Of a DNA stretch of 64,000 bases, positions 10,881 through 20,158 are shown piece after piece (the stretch's first letter is position 1; every line of letters starts with the position of its first letter). The notes beneath the pieces are model-generated. The model made no database searches and had not been told where the DNA came from. It was given only the letters and a program-made list of their open reading frames with translations. Origin of the DNA: Altererythrobacter sp. CAU 1644 (lineage in GTDB: Bacteria; Pseudomonadota; Alphaproteobacteria; Sphingomonadales; Sphingomonadaceae); NCBI RefSeq assembly GCF_029623755.1, contig NZ_CP121106.1, positions 62,001 through 126,000 of the forward strand. Reading direction: 5' to 3'. The translations under genes were made by a program, and so were the position numbers.

Positions 10881-11782
10881 CAGGCGTTCCCCACGACGAA
10901 GCATGCAGCAGCCATCAGCGCCCCGGCCATTCGGTTCGAACGAAACCGGGCGAGCGGATTGTCCGCATCGTCGGGATCGAGCGTCGCCACCTGCCACAAG
11001 AGATGGAGCGCGACGGGCGCGAGCGTCAGCACTGCGAACCAGTCGGGCCGATAAAGCCAGAATCCCAGCGCCCACAGTGCCAGCGCGCCGCCATAGAAAA
11101 GGCCGACGCCTTGCCTGACCTTGCCACCCATCCGCAGCGCAGAAGAACGGATGCCCACCAGAGCGTCGTCTTCGCGATCCTGCAGCGCGTAGATCGTGTC
11201 GTAACCGATCACCCACAGCACCGATCCCGCATAGACGCTCGCCAGCACGTCCCAATTGTCGCTGCGCAAGGCGACCCAGCCCACCAGAAGGCCCCAGGTG
11301 AACACCAGCCCCAGCCACGCCTGTGGCCACCAGGTAATCCGCTTCATGAAGGGGTAGGCTGCAACCAGCGCGAGGCTCGCCAGCGCGACCAGTTGCGCCT
11401 CCATTCTCAACTGGAGCAACACGGCAAGCCCGACAAGGCAGAGCGCAAGTAGCCAGGCCCAGGCAAGTTTTCGGCTCACCCGTCCGCTCGCCACGGGTCG
11501 CACCGCGGTGCGCGCAACCTGCCGATCGAGATCGGCATCGACGATGTCGTTGTAGACGCAGCCCGCCCCGCGCATCGCGATGCTGCCGAAAAGCAGCCAT
11601 GCGACAAGAGCCCATTGCGGGCCCGCGCCTGCCAGCCACACGCCCCAGGCACAGGGCCAGAACAGCAACCACCAGCCGATCGGCCGATCGAACCTCGCCA
11701 GCTGCGCCAGGTCGCGCGGCAATTGCGGCAAACGTTCGACGAAGCCACGATGCTGTGTGTCGGGGACGATCTGCTCGGTCAT
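10880..11782 (-). CDS. ubiA: 4-hydroxybenzoate octaprenyltransferase
   Basis: 300 residues with about eight membrane segments. The first prenyl-diphosphate-binding motif is NDIVDADLD at 78-86 followed by RTAVRP, and the second is DTIYALQDREDD at 195-206, both typical of UbiA. The enzyme attaches the polyprenyl tail to 4-hydroxybenzoate in the inner membrane during ubiquinone synthesis. The ATG at 11782 is preferred over one at 11806 because AGGGAG lies about 7 bases upstream. The gene is divergent from rsmE with only 39 bp between starts. Confidence 0.93.
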   Translation of the reverse strand: MTEQIVPDTQHRGFVERLPQLPRDLAQLARFDRPIGWWLLFWPCAWGVWLAGAGPQWALVAWLLFGSIAMRGAGCVYNDIVDADLDRQVARTAVRPVASGRVSRKLAWAWLLALCLVGLAVLLQLRMEAQLVALASLALVAAYPFMKRITWWPQAWLGLVFTWGLLVGWVALRSDNWDVLASVYAGSVLWVIGYDTIYALQDREDDALVGIRSSALRMGGKVRQGVGLFYGGALALWALGFWLYRPDWFAVLTLAPVALHLLWQVATLDPDDADNPLARFRSNRMAGALMAAACFVVGNA

Positions 11783-11821
11783 GGCTTGCTCCCTAACCTG
11801 AGCCATGCCAACTGCCTAGCC

Positions 11822-12589
11822 ATGCCCGCGAAACCTGCCTGGCCGCCCAAGAGCGCTCCCCGTTTGTTCGTCGAGGAACATCTCAGCGAAGCAATCGCGA
11901 TCACGATCGACGGGAACCAGGCACACTATCTGTCGCGGGTCATGCGCGTGTCCCCGGGCGATATTGTGATTGTCTGCGACAACGTGACCGGCGAATGGGC
12001 CGCCGAAGTTGCCGAGGCGGGCAAGAGGTCGGTCGTGCTCAAGCCGGTCGAACATTTGCGAGGACGAGAGGAGGTGCCCGACTTCTGGCTGTGCGCGGCG
12101 CTGCTCAAGAAGGATCGCTTCGACCTCGTGCTCGAAAAGGCCACCGAGCTCGGCGTGGCAAAGATCCAACCGGTCATCACCCGGCGCTGCGTTGCCGACA
12201 AGCTCAATCTCGATCGCGCGCGTGTGGTCGCCATCGAGGCCGCCGAGCAATGCGCACGCACCGCGCTCCCCGAATTAGGCGAACCGCAGAGGCTGGATGC
12301 CCTGCTGAAGGAGTGGCCCGAAGACCGAGTCCTGTTCTTTGCCGACGAGGAAGGCGGCGAACCGGCCGCGGACGCGTTCTGCTACAATCATGGCCCAGTT
12401 GCCTTGCTGGTGGGGCCAGAGGGCGGCTTCGACGATCAGGAACGGGCCGCAATCCGGGCCCACCCCAAAGCCCGGCCGATTTCGCTTGGGCCCCGCATCC
12501 TGCGCGGCGAGACCGCGACCATCGCGGCGACGGCGATCTGGATGGCCGAAGCCGGCGACTGGCTGGGCGATTCCGAGGGCGAAGAATAA
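11822..12589 (+). CDS. rsmE: 16S rRNA (uracil(1498)-N(3))-methyltransferase
   Basis: 255 residues. The N-terminal PUA-like domain includes HYLSRVMRVSPGD, and the C-terminal SPOUT knot has LVGPEGGFDDQE and SLGPRILRGETA, which are the RsmE S-adenosylmethionine loops. The enzyme methylates U1498 in the 30S subunit. The start is the first ATG in frame giving a normal length; no clear Shine-Dalgarno sequence is visible. It is followed 40 bp later by gshA on the same strand, so the two may be co-transcribed. Confidence 0.95.
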   Translation: MPAKPAWPPKSAPRLFVEEHLSEAIAITIDGNQAHYLSRVMRVSPGDIVIVCDNVTGEWAAEVAEAGKRSVVLKPVEHLRGREEVPDFWLCAALLKKDRFDLVLEKATELGVAKIQPVITRRCVADKLNLDRARVVAIEAAEQCARTALPELGEPQRLDALLKEWPEDRVLFFADEEGGEPAADAFCYNHGPVALLVGPEGGFDDQERAAIRAHPKARPISLGPRILRGETATIAATAIWMAEAGDWLGDSEGEE

Positions 12590-12629
12590 ATTGCTGGCGC
12601 CCCCGCATCCCGTTTTCTAGAGCAACCGA

Positions 12630-14000
12630 ATGAGCACGCGCGAGGCTTCGGGGGCAGAAGACCCGATCATCGAAAGCCGCGACCAGTTGGTCGCGCCCAT
12701 GCAGGCAGGCGAGAAGCCGCGCGAGAAATGGCGCATCGGCACCGAGCATGAAAAGCTGGTCTTCAAGGATTACGACCACCATGCTCCGGCTTATGACGAG
12801 CCCTGCGGTATCCGTGATATCCTGCTGAACTTGCAGGAGTTTGGCTGGGAACCCGTTGAAGAGAACGGCAATGTCATCGCGATGCGCGGAGACGACGGAA
12901 CCGTCAGTCTCGAACCGGCGGGCCAGCTCGAACTGTCGGGCGCACCGGTCGAAAACTTGCACCAGACCTGTGCCGAGACCGGGCGCCACCTGACTCAGGT
13001 GAAGAAGATCGGCGAGAAGTGCGGCGTCGGCTTCCTCGGCCTCGGGATGTGGCCCGACAAGACCCGTGAAGAACTGCCGATCATGCCCAAGGGGCGCTAC
13101 GAGATCATGATGCGGCATATGCCGCGCGTCGGGAATCTCGGGCTCGACATGATGCTGCGCACCTGCACCATCCAGGTGAATCTCGACTATTGCAGCGAAG
13201 CCATGATGGCGAAGATGTTCCGCACTTCGCTGGCGCTGCAGCCGCTTGCGACAGCCTTGTTTGCCAACTCCCCCTTTACCGAAGGCAAGCCCAATGGCTT
13301 CCTCTCGTTCCGCAGCCACATCTGGTCGGACACCGATCCGCACCGCACCGGGATGCTGCCCTTCGTGTTCGAGGACGGCTTTGGCTACGAGCGCTACGTC
13401 GATTACATGCTCGATGTGCCGATGTACTTTGTCTATCGTGACGGGAGATACATCGATGCCGCTGGACTCAGCTTCCGTGATTTCCTTGCGGGCAAGCTTT
13501 CGGTCCTACCCGGCGAGAAGCCGACGCAGAGCGACTGGTGGGACCATCTCTCCACCGCCTTCCCCGAAGTCCGGCTGAAAAGTTTCCTCGAAATGCGCGG
13601 CGCCGACGGCGGCCCGTGGAACCGCATTTGCGCCCTGCCCGCCTTCTGGGTCGGACTGCTTTACGACGGCGCAGCGCTCGACGCAGCCTGGGATCTGGTC
13701 AAAGGCTGGTCGATGGAAGAGCGAGAGGCGCTGCGCAACGCAGTGCCCAGGCTTGCGCTCGACGCCGACATTCCGGGCGGCCACAAGCTGCGCGACCTCG
13801 CGCGCGATGTCATGGCGATCTCGCGGCAGGGGCTGGCCGCGCGCGGTCAGCTCAATTCGAGCGGCGACAATGAAACCGGCTTCCTCGAAACGCTCGACGA
13901 GATCGTCGAGAGCGGCAAAGTCCCGGCGCAACGTCTGCTGGACAAGTACCATGGCGAATGGGGCGGCGACATCAGCCGCGTCTACGAGGAAAGTTTCTAG
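12630..14000 (+). CDS. gshA: Glutamate-cysteine ligase (plant/alphaproteobacterial type)
   Basis: 456 residues, the usual length of the plant-like gamma-glutamylcysteine synthetase (GCS2 family). Signature blocks are RIGTEHEK near residue 33, SLEPAGQLELSG, RYEIMMRHMPRVG and CTIQVNLDY, and NSPFTEGKPNG. It catalyses the first, ATP-dependent step of glutathione synthesis in the cytosol. Alphaproteobacteria commonly use this type rather than the E. coli GshA. The downstream ABM-domain gene follows by 15 bp and is probably in the same transcript. gshB is not in the window. Confidence 0.95.
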   Translation: MSTREASGAEDPIIESRDQLVAPMQAGEKPREKWRIGTEHEKLVFKDYDHHAPAYDEPCGIRDILLNLQEFGWEPVEENGNVIAMRGDDGTVSLEPAGQLELSGAPVENLHQTCAETGRHLTQVKKIGEKCGVGFLGLGMWPDKTREELPIMPKGRYEIMMRHMPRVGNLGLDMMLRTCTIQVNLDYCSEAMMAKMFRTSLALQPLATALFANSPFTEGKPNGFLSFRSHIWSDTDPHRTGMLPFVFEDGFGYERYVDYMLDVPMYFVYRDGRYIDAAGLSFRDFLAGKLSVLPGEKPTQSDWWDHLSTAFPEVRLKSFLEMRGADGGPWNRICALPAFWVGLLYDGAALDAAWDLVKGWSMEEREALRNAVPRLALDADIPGGHKLRDLARDVMAISRQGLAARGQLNSSGDNETGFLETLDEIVESGKVPAQRLLDKYHGEWGGDISRVYEESF

Positions 14001-14015
14001 GAGGGAGAGCGAGCA

Positions 14016-14315
14016 ATGATCCTGGTAGTCGGGACCGTCCGCGTCGCCGAAGGCGGCTTCGAAAAGGCGAAAGACGCGATGGAGGCCACCATCAAGGCAA
14101 CCCAGGCCGAGGACGGTTGTATCCGCTATTCCTACGCCCGGGACGTGCTCGACCCGCAACTCATGCATGTGTCGGAAGCCTGGCGGGACATGGACGCGCT
14201 CAAGGCGCACTTTACCGCCCCGCATATGGCCGCGTGGCAGAAAGCAATTGTCGAAGCAGGCGTGAGCGAGCGGGACCTCAAGGTCTACGAAACCGACGAG
14301 GGCACGCCGATCTAG
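14016..14315 (+). CDS. Antibiotic biosynthesis monooxygenase (ABM/YgiN-like) domain protein
   Basis: 99 residues, a single ABM ferredoxin-like alpha/beta domain. MILVVGTVRVAEG, DGCIRYSYARDVLDP and VSEAWRDMDALKAHF with HM near residue 70 are typical of the YgiN quinol monooxygenase group. AGGAGGGAG stands close upstream of the ATG. The location behind gshA suggests a role in redox or quinone stress, but many ABM proteins have no defined substrate. Confidence 0.82.
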   Translation: MILVVGTVRVAEGGFEKAKDAMEATIKATQAEDGCIRYSYARDVLDPQLMHVSEAWRDMDALKAHFTAPHMAAWQKAIVEAGVSERDLKVYETDEGTPI

Positions 14316-14327
14316 GCGACATTCGCC

Positions 14328-15686
14328 CTATTCGGCCGGTTCGATTGCGCCGTCGACGTGGCGCGAACGCACCCGTTTGAATAGGCGCGCGAGCGGCGCC
14401 GTGATCAAGCCATTCTGCTCCATCCAGACATGGTACTCGCGATACTTCGCATCCTCGGCGAGCAAATGCGCTTCCTCGGTCTTCGCCCGCCAGAAATAGA
14501 TCGCATTGACGCAGAGCAGGAAGAAGGTGTTGCGGATCGCATCCGTGACCGAGCCATTGGTGACGAGAAACGGCATCACTGCGCACCACCAGAACAGGTT
14601 CTTCGACAGATAGGCCGGGTGGCGGGTGTAGCGATATGGCCCATTGGTCAGCACACCGCGATAGGTCAGGTTGGAGAACCGAATGCCGAAGGCGACGGTG
14701 GCCCAGGCATAGATCGCGGTGAGGAACACCAGCCATAGCGCCCAGACCCACAGCAGCGCGGTGTTGCCCTGCAGCCAGACGTCCCAGCCCGCGACATTGT
14801 GCTCGTAGCTGAGCACATCGCCATTGCCGATGATGCCCCAGACGAAGGGTGGGTAGCAGATCAGCGCTGCAAGCCAGCCGCCCAGGAAAGGGTTTCCGCT
14901 GCGAATATGCGCGTCGAGCGGACGTAGCGTTACGAGGTAGCCGACGGTGCCGATCTGGACGTCGACCACGAACAGCAGGGTCGTCAGCAGCAGCCCGAAT
15001 TGCACCGGGTCGGAAACCACCGTGGGGATGTCGGCCTCGACAACCTGGGCGAATCCAGGCGGCAGGATCGAGATCATGAAGGCACCGAAGAACGACTTGA
15101 TGATCCAGGCGCGCCAGTGCTTCTTGACCTCCTCGCCGTCCCAGGCTTCGCGACCGATAAGCATCGCGCCGAAATGCCAGGCATGGTCGCGCGGCTCGAT
15201 CATGTATCGATCGAGCCACAGGACATAAGGCACCGACAGCACGAACAGCGGGATGGCCGCAGTGCGCAGCACCTCCATCGAGAACAGGTACTGGCCGTTC
15301 CAATACCAGCGGCACAGGCAGTAGAGGCCGGCGATTATCGCCCAGGTCGCCCAGAGGCCGGCCAGCTTGACGATCGAAATGTCGACCACGTCGGAAAGCG
15401 CGCGTTTGCGGCTCCAGTCGATACCGGTCGAGGCGCGCAAATGCGTCTTGTCGACGAGCAGCGACCACACGACCATCGGAACGGTGGTGAACAGCATGGC
15501 GGCGAGCGCGGCATGCGGGCCTGACAGGACTCCGCGCGATCCGTCGAGCCCGAGCCAGTCGGCGGTCAACGGGAAAGTGCGGCAGAACAGGATCCACGCG
15601 AATAGCCCGAGCAGTCCGGCGAGGCCCACGCCTGCCGAAACGTCGCTCGGCGGCAATCCACCGGCCTTTTGCGCGCGCATCGTCAT
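14328..15686 (-). CDS. Polytopic membrane methyltransferase, ICMT/PEMT-like
   Basis: 452 residues with roughly ten hydrophobic segments. The C-terminal part has the isoprenylcysteine carboxyl methyltransferase/phospholipid methyltransferase motif GPYRYTRHPAYLSKN (about 360-374), followed by a membrane span and EEAHLLAEDAKYREY with paired glutamates, as in that superfamily. Such enzymes methylate lipid or small hydrophobic substrates at the membrane. The long N-terminal half has no recognised domain. An ATG at 15680 is an equally possible start. The substrate is unknown. Confidence 0.75.
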   Translation of the reverse strand: MTMRAQKAGGLPPSDVSAGVGLAGLLGLFAWILFCRTFPLTADWLGLDGSRGVLSGPHAALAAMLFTTVPMVVWSLLVDKTHLRASTGIDWSRKRALSDVVDISIVKLAGLWATWAIIAGLYCLCRWYWNGQYLFSMEVLRTAAIPLFVLSVPYVLWLDRYMIEPRDHAWHFGAMLIGREAWDGEEVKKHWRAWIIKSFFGAFMISILPPGFAQVVEADIPTVVSDPVQFGLLLTTLLFVVDVQIGTVGYLVTLRPLDAHIRSGNPFLGGWLAALICYPPFVWGIIGNGDVLSYEHNVAGWDVWLQGNTALLWVWALWLVFLTAIYAWATVAFGIRFSNLTYRGVLTNGPYRYTRHPAYLSKNLFWWCAVMPFLVTNGSVTDAIRNTFFLLCVNAIYFWRAKTEEAHLLAEDAKYREYHVWMEQNGLITAPLARLFKRVRSRHVDGAIEPAE

Positions 15687-15767
15687 TGCCCGCGCGTGAT
15701 AGCGGGAAAGGGTTAAGAGGCCGGAAAGGCTAGAACTGCCGACCCACCCGAGCGATGCTCAGGCAAA

Positions 15768-17114
15768 TCACCGGTAGGCGCTGATCCGGCCGCTATCGTC
15801 GAGGATATACAACATGTTGTCGGCGACGACCGGGGCAAGGCTCACCGAAGCATCGAGATCGAGATACTGCTGCGCCGAACCTTCGCCCGAGCTTACCTTG
15901 TACAGCAACCCGCGCGAGCTCGCGACCCAGAGGTTTCCGCCAGCCAGCACCGGCCCGGTCCAGAAAATCTGGCCCTTCTTGTCGTCCTCGTCCTTGTAGC
16001 GCTGCATCTGCGTGATCCAGCGAACCCGACCGCTCGAACGGGCAATCGCCAGCAGGCGCGCGTCATCGGTCAGCGTGAAGATCCACTCGCCCGCGATTGC
16101 GGGGGTCGAGATACCGGCGAGATTGAGTTCCCAGATACGCTGGCCGGTCACCAACTCGTAGGATGCCATGCGACCGCCCTGGCCCAGCGCATAGACCCGG
16201 CCCGAATCGATAATCGGATCGGCGTCGATATCGGTGAGCGAGCCGACCTCGGTCGAGATCGAGGTCCGCGCCAGGGCGTCGGCCCACAGCACACGGCCGT
16301 TCTCGTAACGATAGGCCGTCAGTTCGCCCGAGGAATACCCGGCGATCACCGTGCCCTGTCCGGCGGCGGGCGCTGCCACGCCGAACACGCCCGCTTGCGT
16401 GGCCGAGCCCGATTCCTGCCAGACTTGCGAGCCGTCGCTAGTGTCGAGCGCGAAGATCTGGTTGTCCTGAGTCATCACATAGACCTGACCGAAGGCGATG
16501 GTCGGCGAGCCGCGCAGCGGGCCGGCCGGTTTCACCTTCCACAGCTCGGAGCCGGTCTGCGCGTCGAGCGCCGCGACCTCGCCTACGCCGTTGGTGGCGT
16601 AAACCTTGCCTTCAAAGATGCTGGCGCCGCCGCCAAAGGCGGAACTGGCCAGATTGCCCTCGACCTCCATGCGATAGGTCCACAACTTCGCGCCGGTCTT
16701 CGCATCGAGTGCATGCACGACCCCGCTGGTGTCGACCACAACGAGCTTGCCGCCGCCGATCACCGGTGCCGCTGCAAGCCTGCGGCGTTCGCTCGAACCC
16801 GGGATATTGGCAGTCCAGACGCGCGAGGGGCTGTCCGCGAGCGCCAGATGACCATAGGACTTGCTGGCCGAACCACCGGCCTGCGCCCAGTCGCTATTGG
16901 CCTGCGGCGTCGGCAGAACCACGGCGACACCAGCCAGGGCTGGATCGACCTTCGCGCCGGTTTCAATTCTCGACAGCACGGGAATCCGCTCGCCGATGGT
17001 CGGCGTGGTCTTCTTGTCACCGCCGCCGCCGAAGAGGCCACCGCTGCAGCCTGCAAGCGCAGTGGCCAGGATGGCGGCAGTCAGGAAAGAACGGGTCATC
17101 TGTCGTTTCATCAT
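15768..17114 (-). CDS. bamB: Outer membrane assembly lipoprotein BamB (PQQ-like beta-propeller)
   Basis: 448 residues. The signal sequence ends in lipobox LAGC with the acylated cysteine at C23. The rest is an eight-bladed PQQ-like propeller with repeated blade sequences such as VVDTSGVVHALDAKTGAKLW and MTQDNQIFALDTSDGSQVW. BamB belongs to the BAM complex that inserts beta-barrel proteins into the outer membrane. The YfgM-like TPR gene lies 21 bp upstream, the conserved arrangement. The GTPase gene der, often next in this order, is not downstream here. Confidence 0.92.
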   Translation of the reverse strand: MMKRQMTRSFLTAAILATALAGCSGGLFGGGGDKKTTPTIGERIPVLSRIETGAKVDPALAGVAVVLPTPQANSDWAQAGGSASKSYGHLALADSPSRVWTANIPGSSERRRLAAAPVIGGGKLVVVDTSGVVHALDAKTGAKLWTYRMEVEGNLASSAFGGGASIFEGKVYATNGVGEVAALDAQTGSELWKVKPAGPLRGSPTIAFGQVYVMTQDNQIFALDTSDGSQVWQESGSATQAGVFGVAAPAAGQGTVIAGYSSGELTAYRYENGRVLWADALARTSISTEVGSLTDIDADPIIDSGRVYALGQGGRMASYELVTGQRIWELNLAGISTPAIAGEWIFTLTDDARLLAIARSSGRVRWITQMQRYKDEDDKKGQIFWTGPVLAGGNLWVASSRGLLYKVSSGEGSAQQYLDLDASVSLAPVVADNMLYILDDSGRISAYR

Positions 17115-17135
17115 TAATCTGCTTTCCAGCGAGGG

Positions 17136-17924
17136 TTATTCGGTCGGTGCCGGGGCTTCAGCGGAGTCACCGATCTGCTGTTCTTCAAGAAATTCGTCGA
17201 CATCCTCGATCGCATCCACGCCGAGGAGACCGGCCATCTGGCGCGCGCGCGACCGCAGGCTTTCGGGAACATCGTCCGATTTGGCGATTTCGCCGAACAG
17301 CGTCCCGGCCTGCTTGCGCTCGCCCTTCTCGAGATAAGCCATCGCGACCAGCTCGCCCGCGCTGCCGAAATAGGCATTGCCGGGGACGGTCAGAGGCTTG
17401 AGCAGCGCGATCACTTCGTCCGGCGAACGCTTGTCGTAAGTCGCAGCGATTTGCCGGATCTTGGCGAGGTCGCGAACCGCGGCAGGCGAATCCTCGCTCG
17501 CCGCCACCTGACCGAACAGGTCTGCCGCTTCGTCCGCCTTGCCCTGCTGCAGCGCCACACCCGCGCGCAGCATCAGCGCGGAAGCACGGACAGCGCCGTC
17601 GCTCTCGTCGGCGATCGCGGCAGCGCGCTGATCAGCACTGTCGAGGTTGCCTGCCTGGAGCTGGTCGAGAGCACCTACAAGCGCCTCCGACTGTGCTTCC
17701 ATCGCAGCCTCCTGCCGCGAATCCCAGAACAGGTAGCCGCCGAAGGCGAGCAATCCGACCACCAGCAGCGCGAGCAACGGGCGACCATAGGTCTTCGCCA
17801 ACTCGGCGAATTCCTCCTGCCGCACGGCGTCGTCGATCTCGCGCAGCAGGACATCGTCCTGCGCAGCCTTCTTCTCTGCCTTCTTTTCTTCGGCAGTCTT
17901 GTTGCTTGACGGTATCAGCGCCAC
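17136..17924 (-). CDS. YfgM-like TPR membrane protein (ancillary SecYEG/periplasmic chaperone type)
   Basis: 262 residues. A lysine-rich cytoplasmic N-terminus (residues 8-22) precedes a single membrane span at about 49-67, and the remainder is a periplasmic tetratricopeptide-like helical domain rich in Ala and Asp. This layout and its position immediately upstream of bamB match the YfgM/TPR_21 family, which associates with SecYEG and periplasmic chaperones. The C-terminal 20 residues are acidic and probably disordered. Confidence 0.85.
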   Translation of the reverse strand: MALIPSSNKTAEEKKAEKKAAQDDVLLREIDDAVRQEEFAELAKTYGRPLLALLVVGLLAFGGYLFWDSRQEAAMEAQSEALVGALDQLQAGNLDSADQRAAAIADESDGAVRASALMLRAGVALQQGKADEAADLFGQVAASEDSPAAVRDLAKIRQIAATYDKRSPDEVIALLKPLTVPGNAYFGSAGELVAMAYLEKGERKQAGTLFGEIAKSDDVPESLRSRARQMAGLLGVDAIEDVDEFLEEQQIGDSAEAPAPTE

Positions 17925-18055
17925 GTCCGGGCTCTTTCCTTCACTCGAATGATCGGTTGGGCGCCGCTTTTAGGGACGGCGGGGCACAACCGCAATGGCG
18001 CGTATACCCTGTCCACGAAAGGTTGAACGGCGGGTGAAGCGTTCGGCCCGATTCA

Positions 18056-19204
18056 TCAGCGAATTTCCTGCCCCAGCGCGCTCGCATAGAGGCGGCGATA
18101 GGTGTCGATCATACGCTGCTCGTCGAACTCGGCGCGCGCCTTGGTGCGGTTGGCCAGGCCGATGTCGCCGCGCAAGACATCGTCGGTCGCAAGCTGCTTG
18201 AGCGAGGCGGCCAGGGCCGCCTCGTCACCCGGGGCACAAATGTACGGCGCATTCTCGCTCGCCACCATCTGCGCAATATCCCCGACGGCAGGTGCCGCCA
18301 CCGGTATGCCGGCTGCCATCGCCTCCACCACCGAGATGGGGAACTGTTCACTGTGGGAGGACAGCGCAAAGATATCGAACAGCCCCGCGACGTCGGCCGG
18401 ATTGGCAACCTGACCCGGCAGGTGAACCCGGTGGCTAAGCTCGAGTGCGGCAGCTTCGCCGCGAATACGATCCTTCTCCGGCCCCTCGCCAACGATCACC
18501 AACTGCCATTCTTCGGGCAGGCCGGCGAATGCACGGACCAGCGCGGTCAAATTCTTGACCGGGCGGAGACCGGCTAGTGTCCCGACCCATTTCTCGTTGT
18601 CGCGCTTCACGACCCGCAACACGTCGTGGCGAGGCGTCTTCGCAAAAGCCTTGGTATCGATTCCGTTGGCGATGCGCTTTACGCGCCCGATCGGCTGCTG
18701 CCAGGTGAGCAGGGCGATTTCCTCTAGCCGCTCGGAGGGGACCACCAGTCCCGATGCCTTGCCCAGCCCGATCCGCCGATACCAGTTGCGCGATGCCTTG
18801 AGCTTCCCCGCCTCATCCTCGTTGAAGCCATCCTCGTGATGGATCAGCGGCGGAAGTCCCAGCGCCTCGCTGAAGATCGTGTGCGCCATGACCGCATCCA
18901 TCGCTCCCCAATTGTAGGTGAGCACCAGGTCGTAAGGCTTCATCGCCTTCGCGAGCTTGAGCAGGCGCCCGGGCCAAGGCCTGCCTTGAAGCGACGGGAA
19001 GTCCTGCGGGTAATCAACGGAAATCGAACGCGAAATCAGCTTGGCCGCGCCCATTTGTTCTGGCTCGCCAGAGACAATGGCGTGGCGCAAGCCAGGGCCG
19101 AATGCGTTGATTAACTGCACGCAGCGCAGTTCTTTCCCGCCCGGCGAGAAGCTCGAATGAAGATGCAGGATACGCGGTTTTCCCGCGCCCGATGGCGTGC
19201 TCAT
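18056..19204 (-). CDS. Family 4-type glycosyltransferase
   Basis: 382 residues with two Rossmann-like halves. The N-terminal ILHLHSSFSPGGKELR and the C-terminal VGEGPEKDRIRGEAAALEL, SSHSEQFPISVVEAMAAGIPV with the EX7E-like glutamates are typical of GT4 enzymes. No signal peptide is visible, so it acts in the cytosol on a lipid-linked or nucleotide-sugar substrate. Its ATG overlaps the stop of the upstream alpha/beta hydrolase by 4 bp (ATGA), so the pair is an operon. Donor and acceptor cannot be inferred; envelope polysaccharide or glycolipid is the usual role. Confidence 0.88.
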   Translation of the reverse strand: MSTPSGAGKPRILHLHSSFSPGGKELRCVQLINAFGPGLRHAIVSGEPEQMGAAKLISRSISVDYPQDFPSLQGRPWPGRLLKLAKAMKPYDLVLTYNWGAMDAVMAHTIFSEALGLPPLIHHEDGFNEDEAGKLKASRNWYRRIGLGKASGLVVPSERLEEIALLTWQQPIGRVKRIANGIDTKAFAKTPRHDVLRVVKRDNEKWVGTLAGLRPVKNLTALVRAFAGLPEEWQLVIVGEGPEKDRIRGEAAALELSHRVHLPGQVANPADVAGLFDIFALSSHSEQFPISVVEAMAAGIPVAAPAVGDIAQMVASENAPYICAPGDEAALAASLKQLATDDVLRGDIGLANRTKARAEFDEQRMIDTYRRLYASALGQEIR

Positions 19205-20070
19205 GGAACGCGGGCGAGCAGCGCGTCGATCGCGGCCCTACTCTCCGGTTCGTCGAGCGTCGGGGCGTGTCCGACACGCGCAACGGTCACAGCGGTCATG
19301 TCGGGATGGCGCGTCTTCATTTGCTGCACCGTCGTATCCGACAGCAGATCGCTCAATTCCCCGCGCAACAGCACGACCGGAGCGCCGCCGAGGGCTTCGA
19401 ACGCCGGCCAGAGATCGGGCGGGGCCGCATTGCCGGGAATACGGAAGGGTTCGGCGATCGCCATATCGTAATCGAAGCTGATCCGGCCGTTCTGCCCCAG
19501 CACCATGCCGCGCTTGGCCGCGTCGATCCAGTCGTCGAGGGTAAAGTCGGGGAAAGCGACCTCCTGCGTCTCCTTGATCGCGCGCGCGGCGTGAATCCAG
19601 GTCGGAAAGCTTCGGCCGTGACCGACATATCCCTTGATCCGTTCGATCCCGTCGGGATTCACTTCTGGCCCGATGTCATTGAGCACGGCCCCGACGATCT
19701 TCGAAGGATCGGTCGCGGCGATGAGCATGGTCATCAGTCCGCCGAGCGAAGTGCCGATCGCAACGAACCGCTCGATCTTCTGCTCGGCAAGCAGCGCCGC
19801 CACGTCCCCGACATAGGTTAGCGGATTATAGGTCGCGCTGTCCTTGGCATAGTCGCTCAGCCCGCGTCCGCGCATCTCCGGCACGATAACCCGGCGGTGC
19901 TGCGCGATGTGTTCAGCCAGCGGAGCAAAATCGCGTGCGTTTCGGGTGAGCCCGTGCATGCAGATCACCGGAGCGCGCGATGCGGCATCTTCGGGTCCGG
20001 CATAGTCGCGATAATGCAGGGTAAGGTCGTCCGGGCTCGTCCAGTAGCCGTCGCTATAGGGCTGATCCAT
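19201..20070 (-). CDS. Alpha/beta hydrolase
   Basis: 289 residues. The oxyanion-hole motif is ICMHGLTRN (36-44), the nucleophile elbow is GTSLGG with S108, and RVGHAPTLDEPE near the C-terminus carries the catalytic histidine. The cytoplasmic enzyme probably hydrolyses an ester or C-C bond; the substrate is unknown. It is translationally coupled to the glycosyltransferase downstream and divergent from the SelO gene. Confidence 0.87.
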   Translation of the reverse strand: MDQPYSDGYWTSPDDLTLHYRDYAGPEDAASRAPVICMHGLTRNARDFAPLAEHIAQHRRVIVPEMRGRGLSDYAKDSATYNPLTYVGDVAALLAEQKIERFVAIGTSLGGLMTMLIAATDPSKIVGAVLNDIGPEVNPDGIERIKGYVGHGRSFPTWIHAARAIKETQEVAFPDFTLDDWIDAAKRGMVLGQNGRISFDYDMAIAEPFRIPGNAAPPDLWPAFEALGGAPVVLLRGELSDLLSDTTVQQMKTRHPDMTAVTVARVGHAPTLDEPESRAAIDALLARVP

Positions 20071-20158
20071 GCTTCTTGGGGCTTTCCGAAGTGCGTCTTG
20101 TTGTCAGATGCGAGAAGGCAGGGTTGCGCCCTGCCTCTTGCGCGCCCACTATCGCGAC

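Noticed and set aside
12204..13343. 379-residue minus-strand open frame over rsmE and gshA
   Set aside because: Shadow of gshA; composition unlike a protein.
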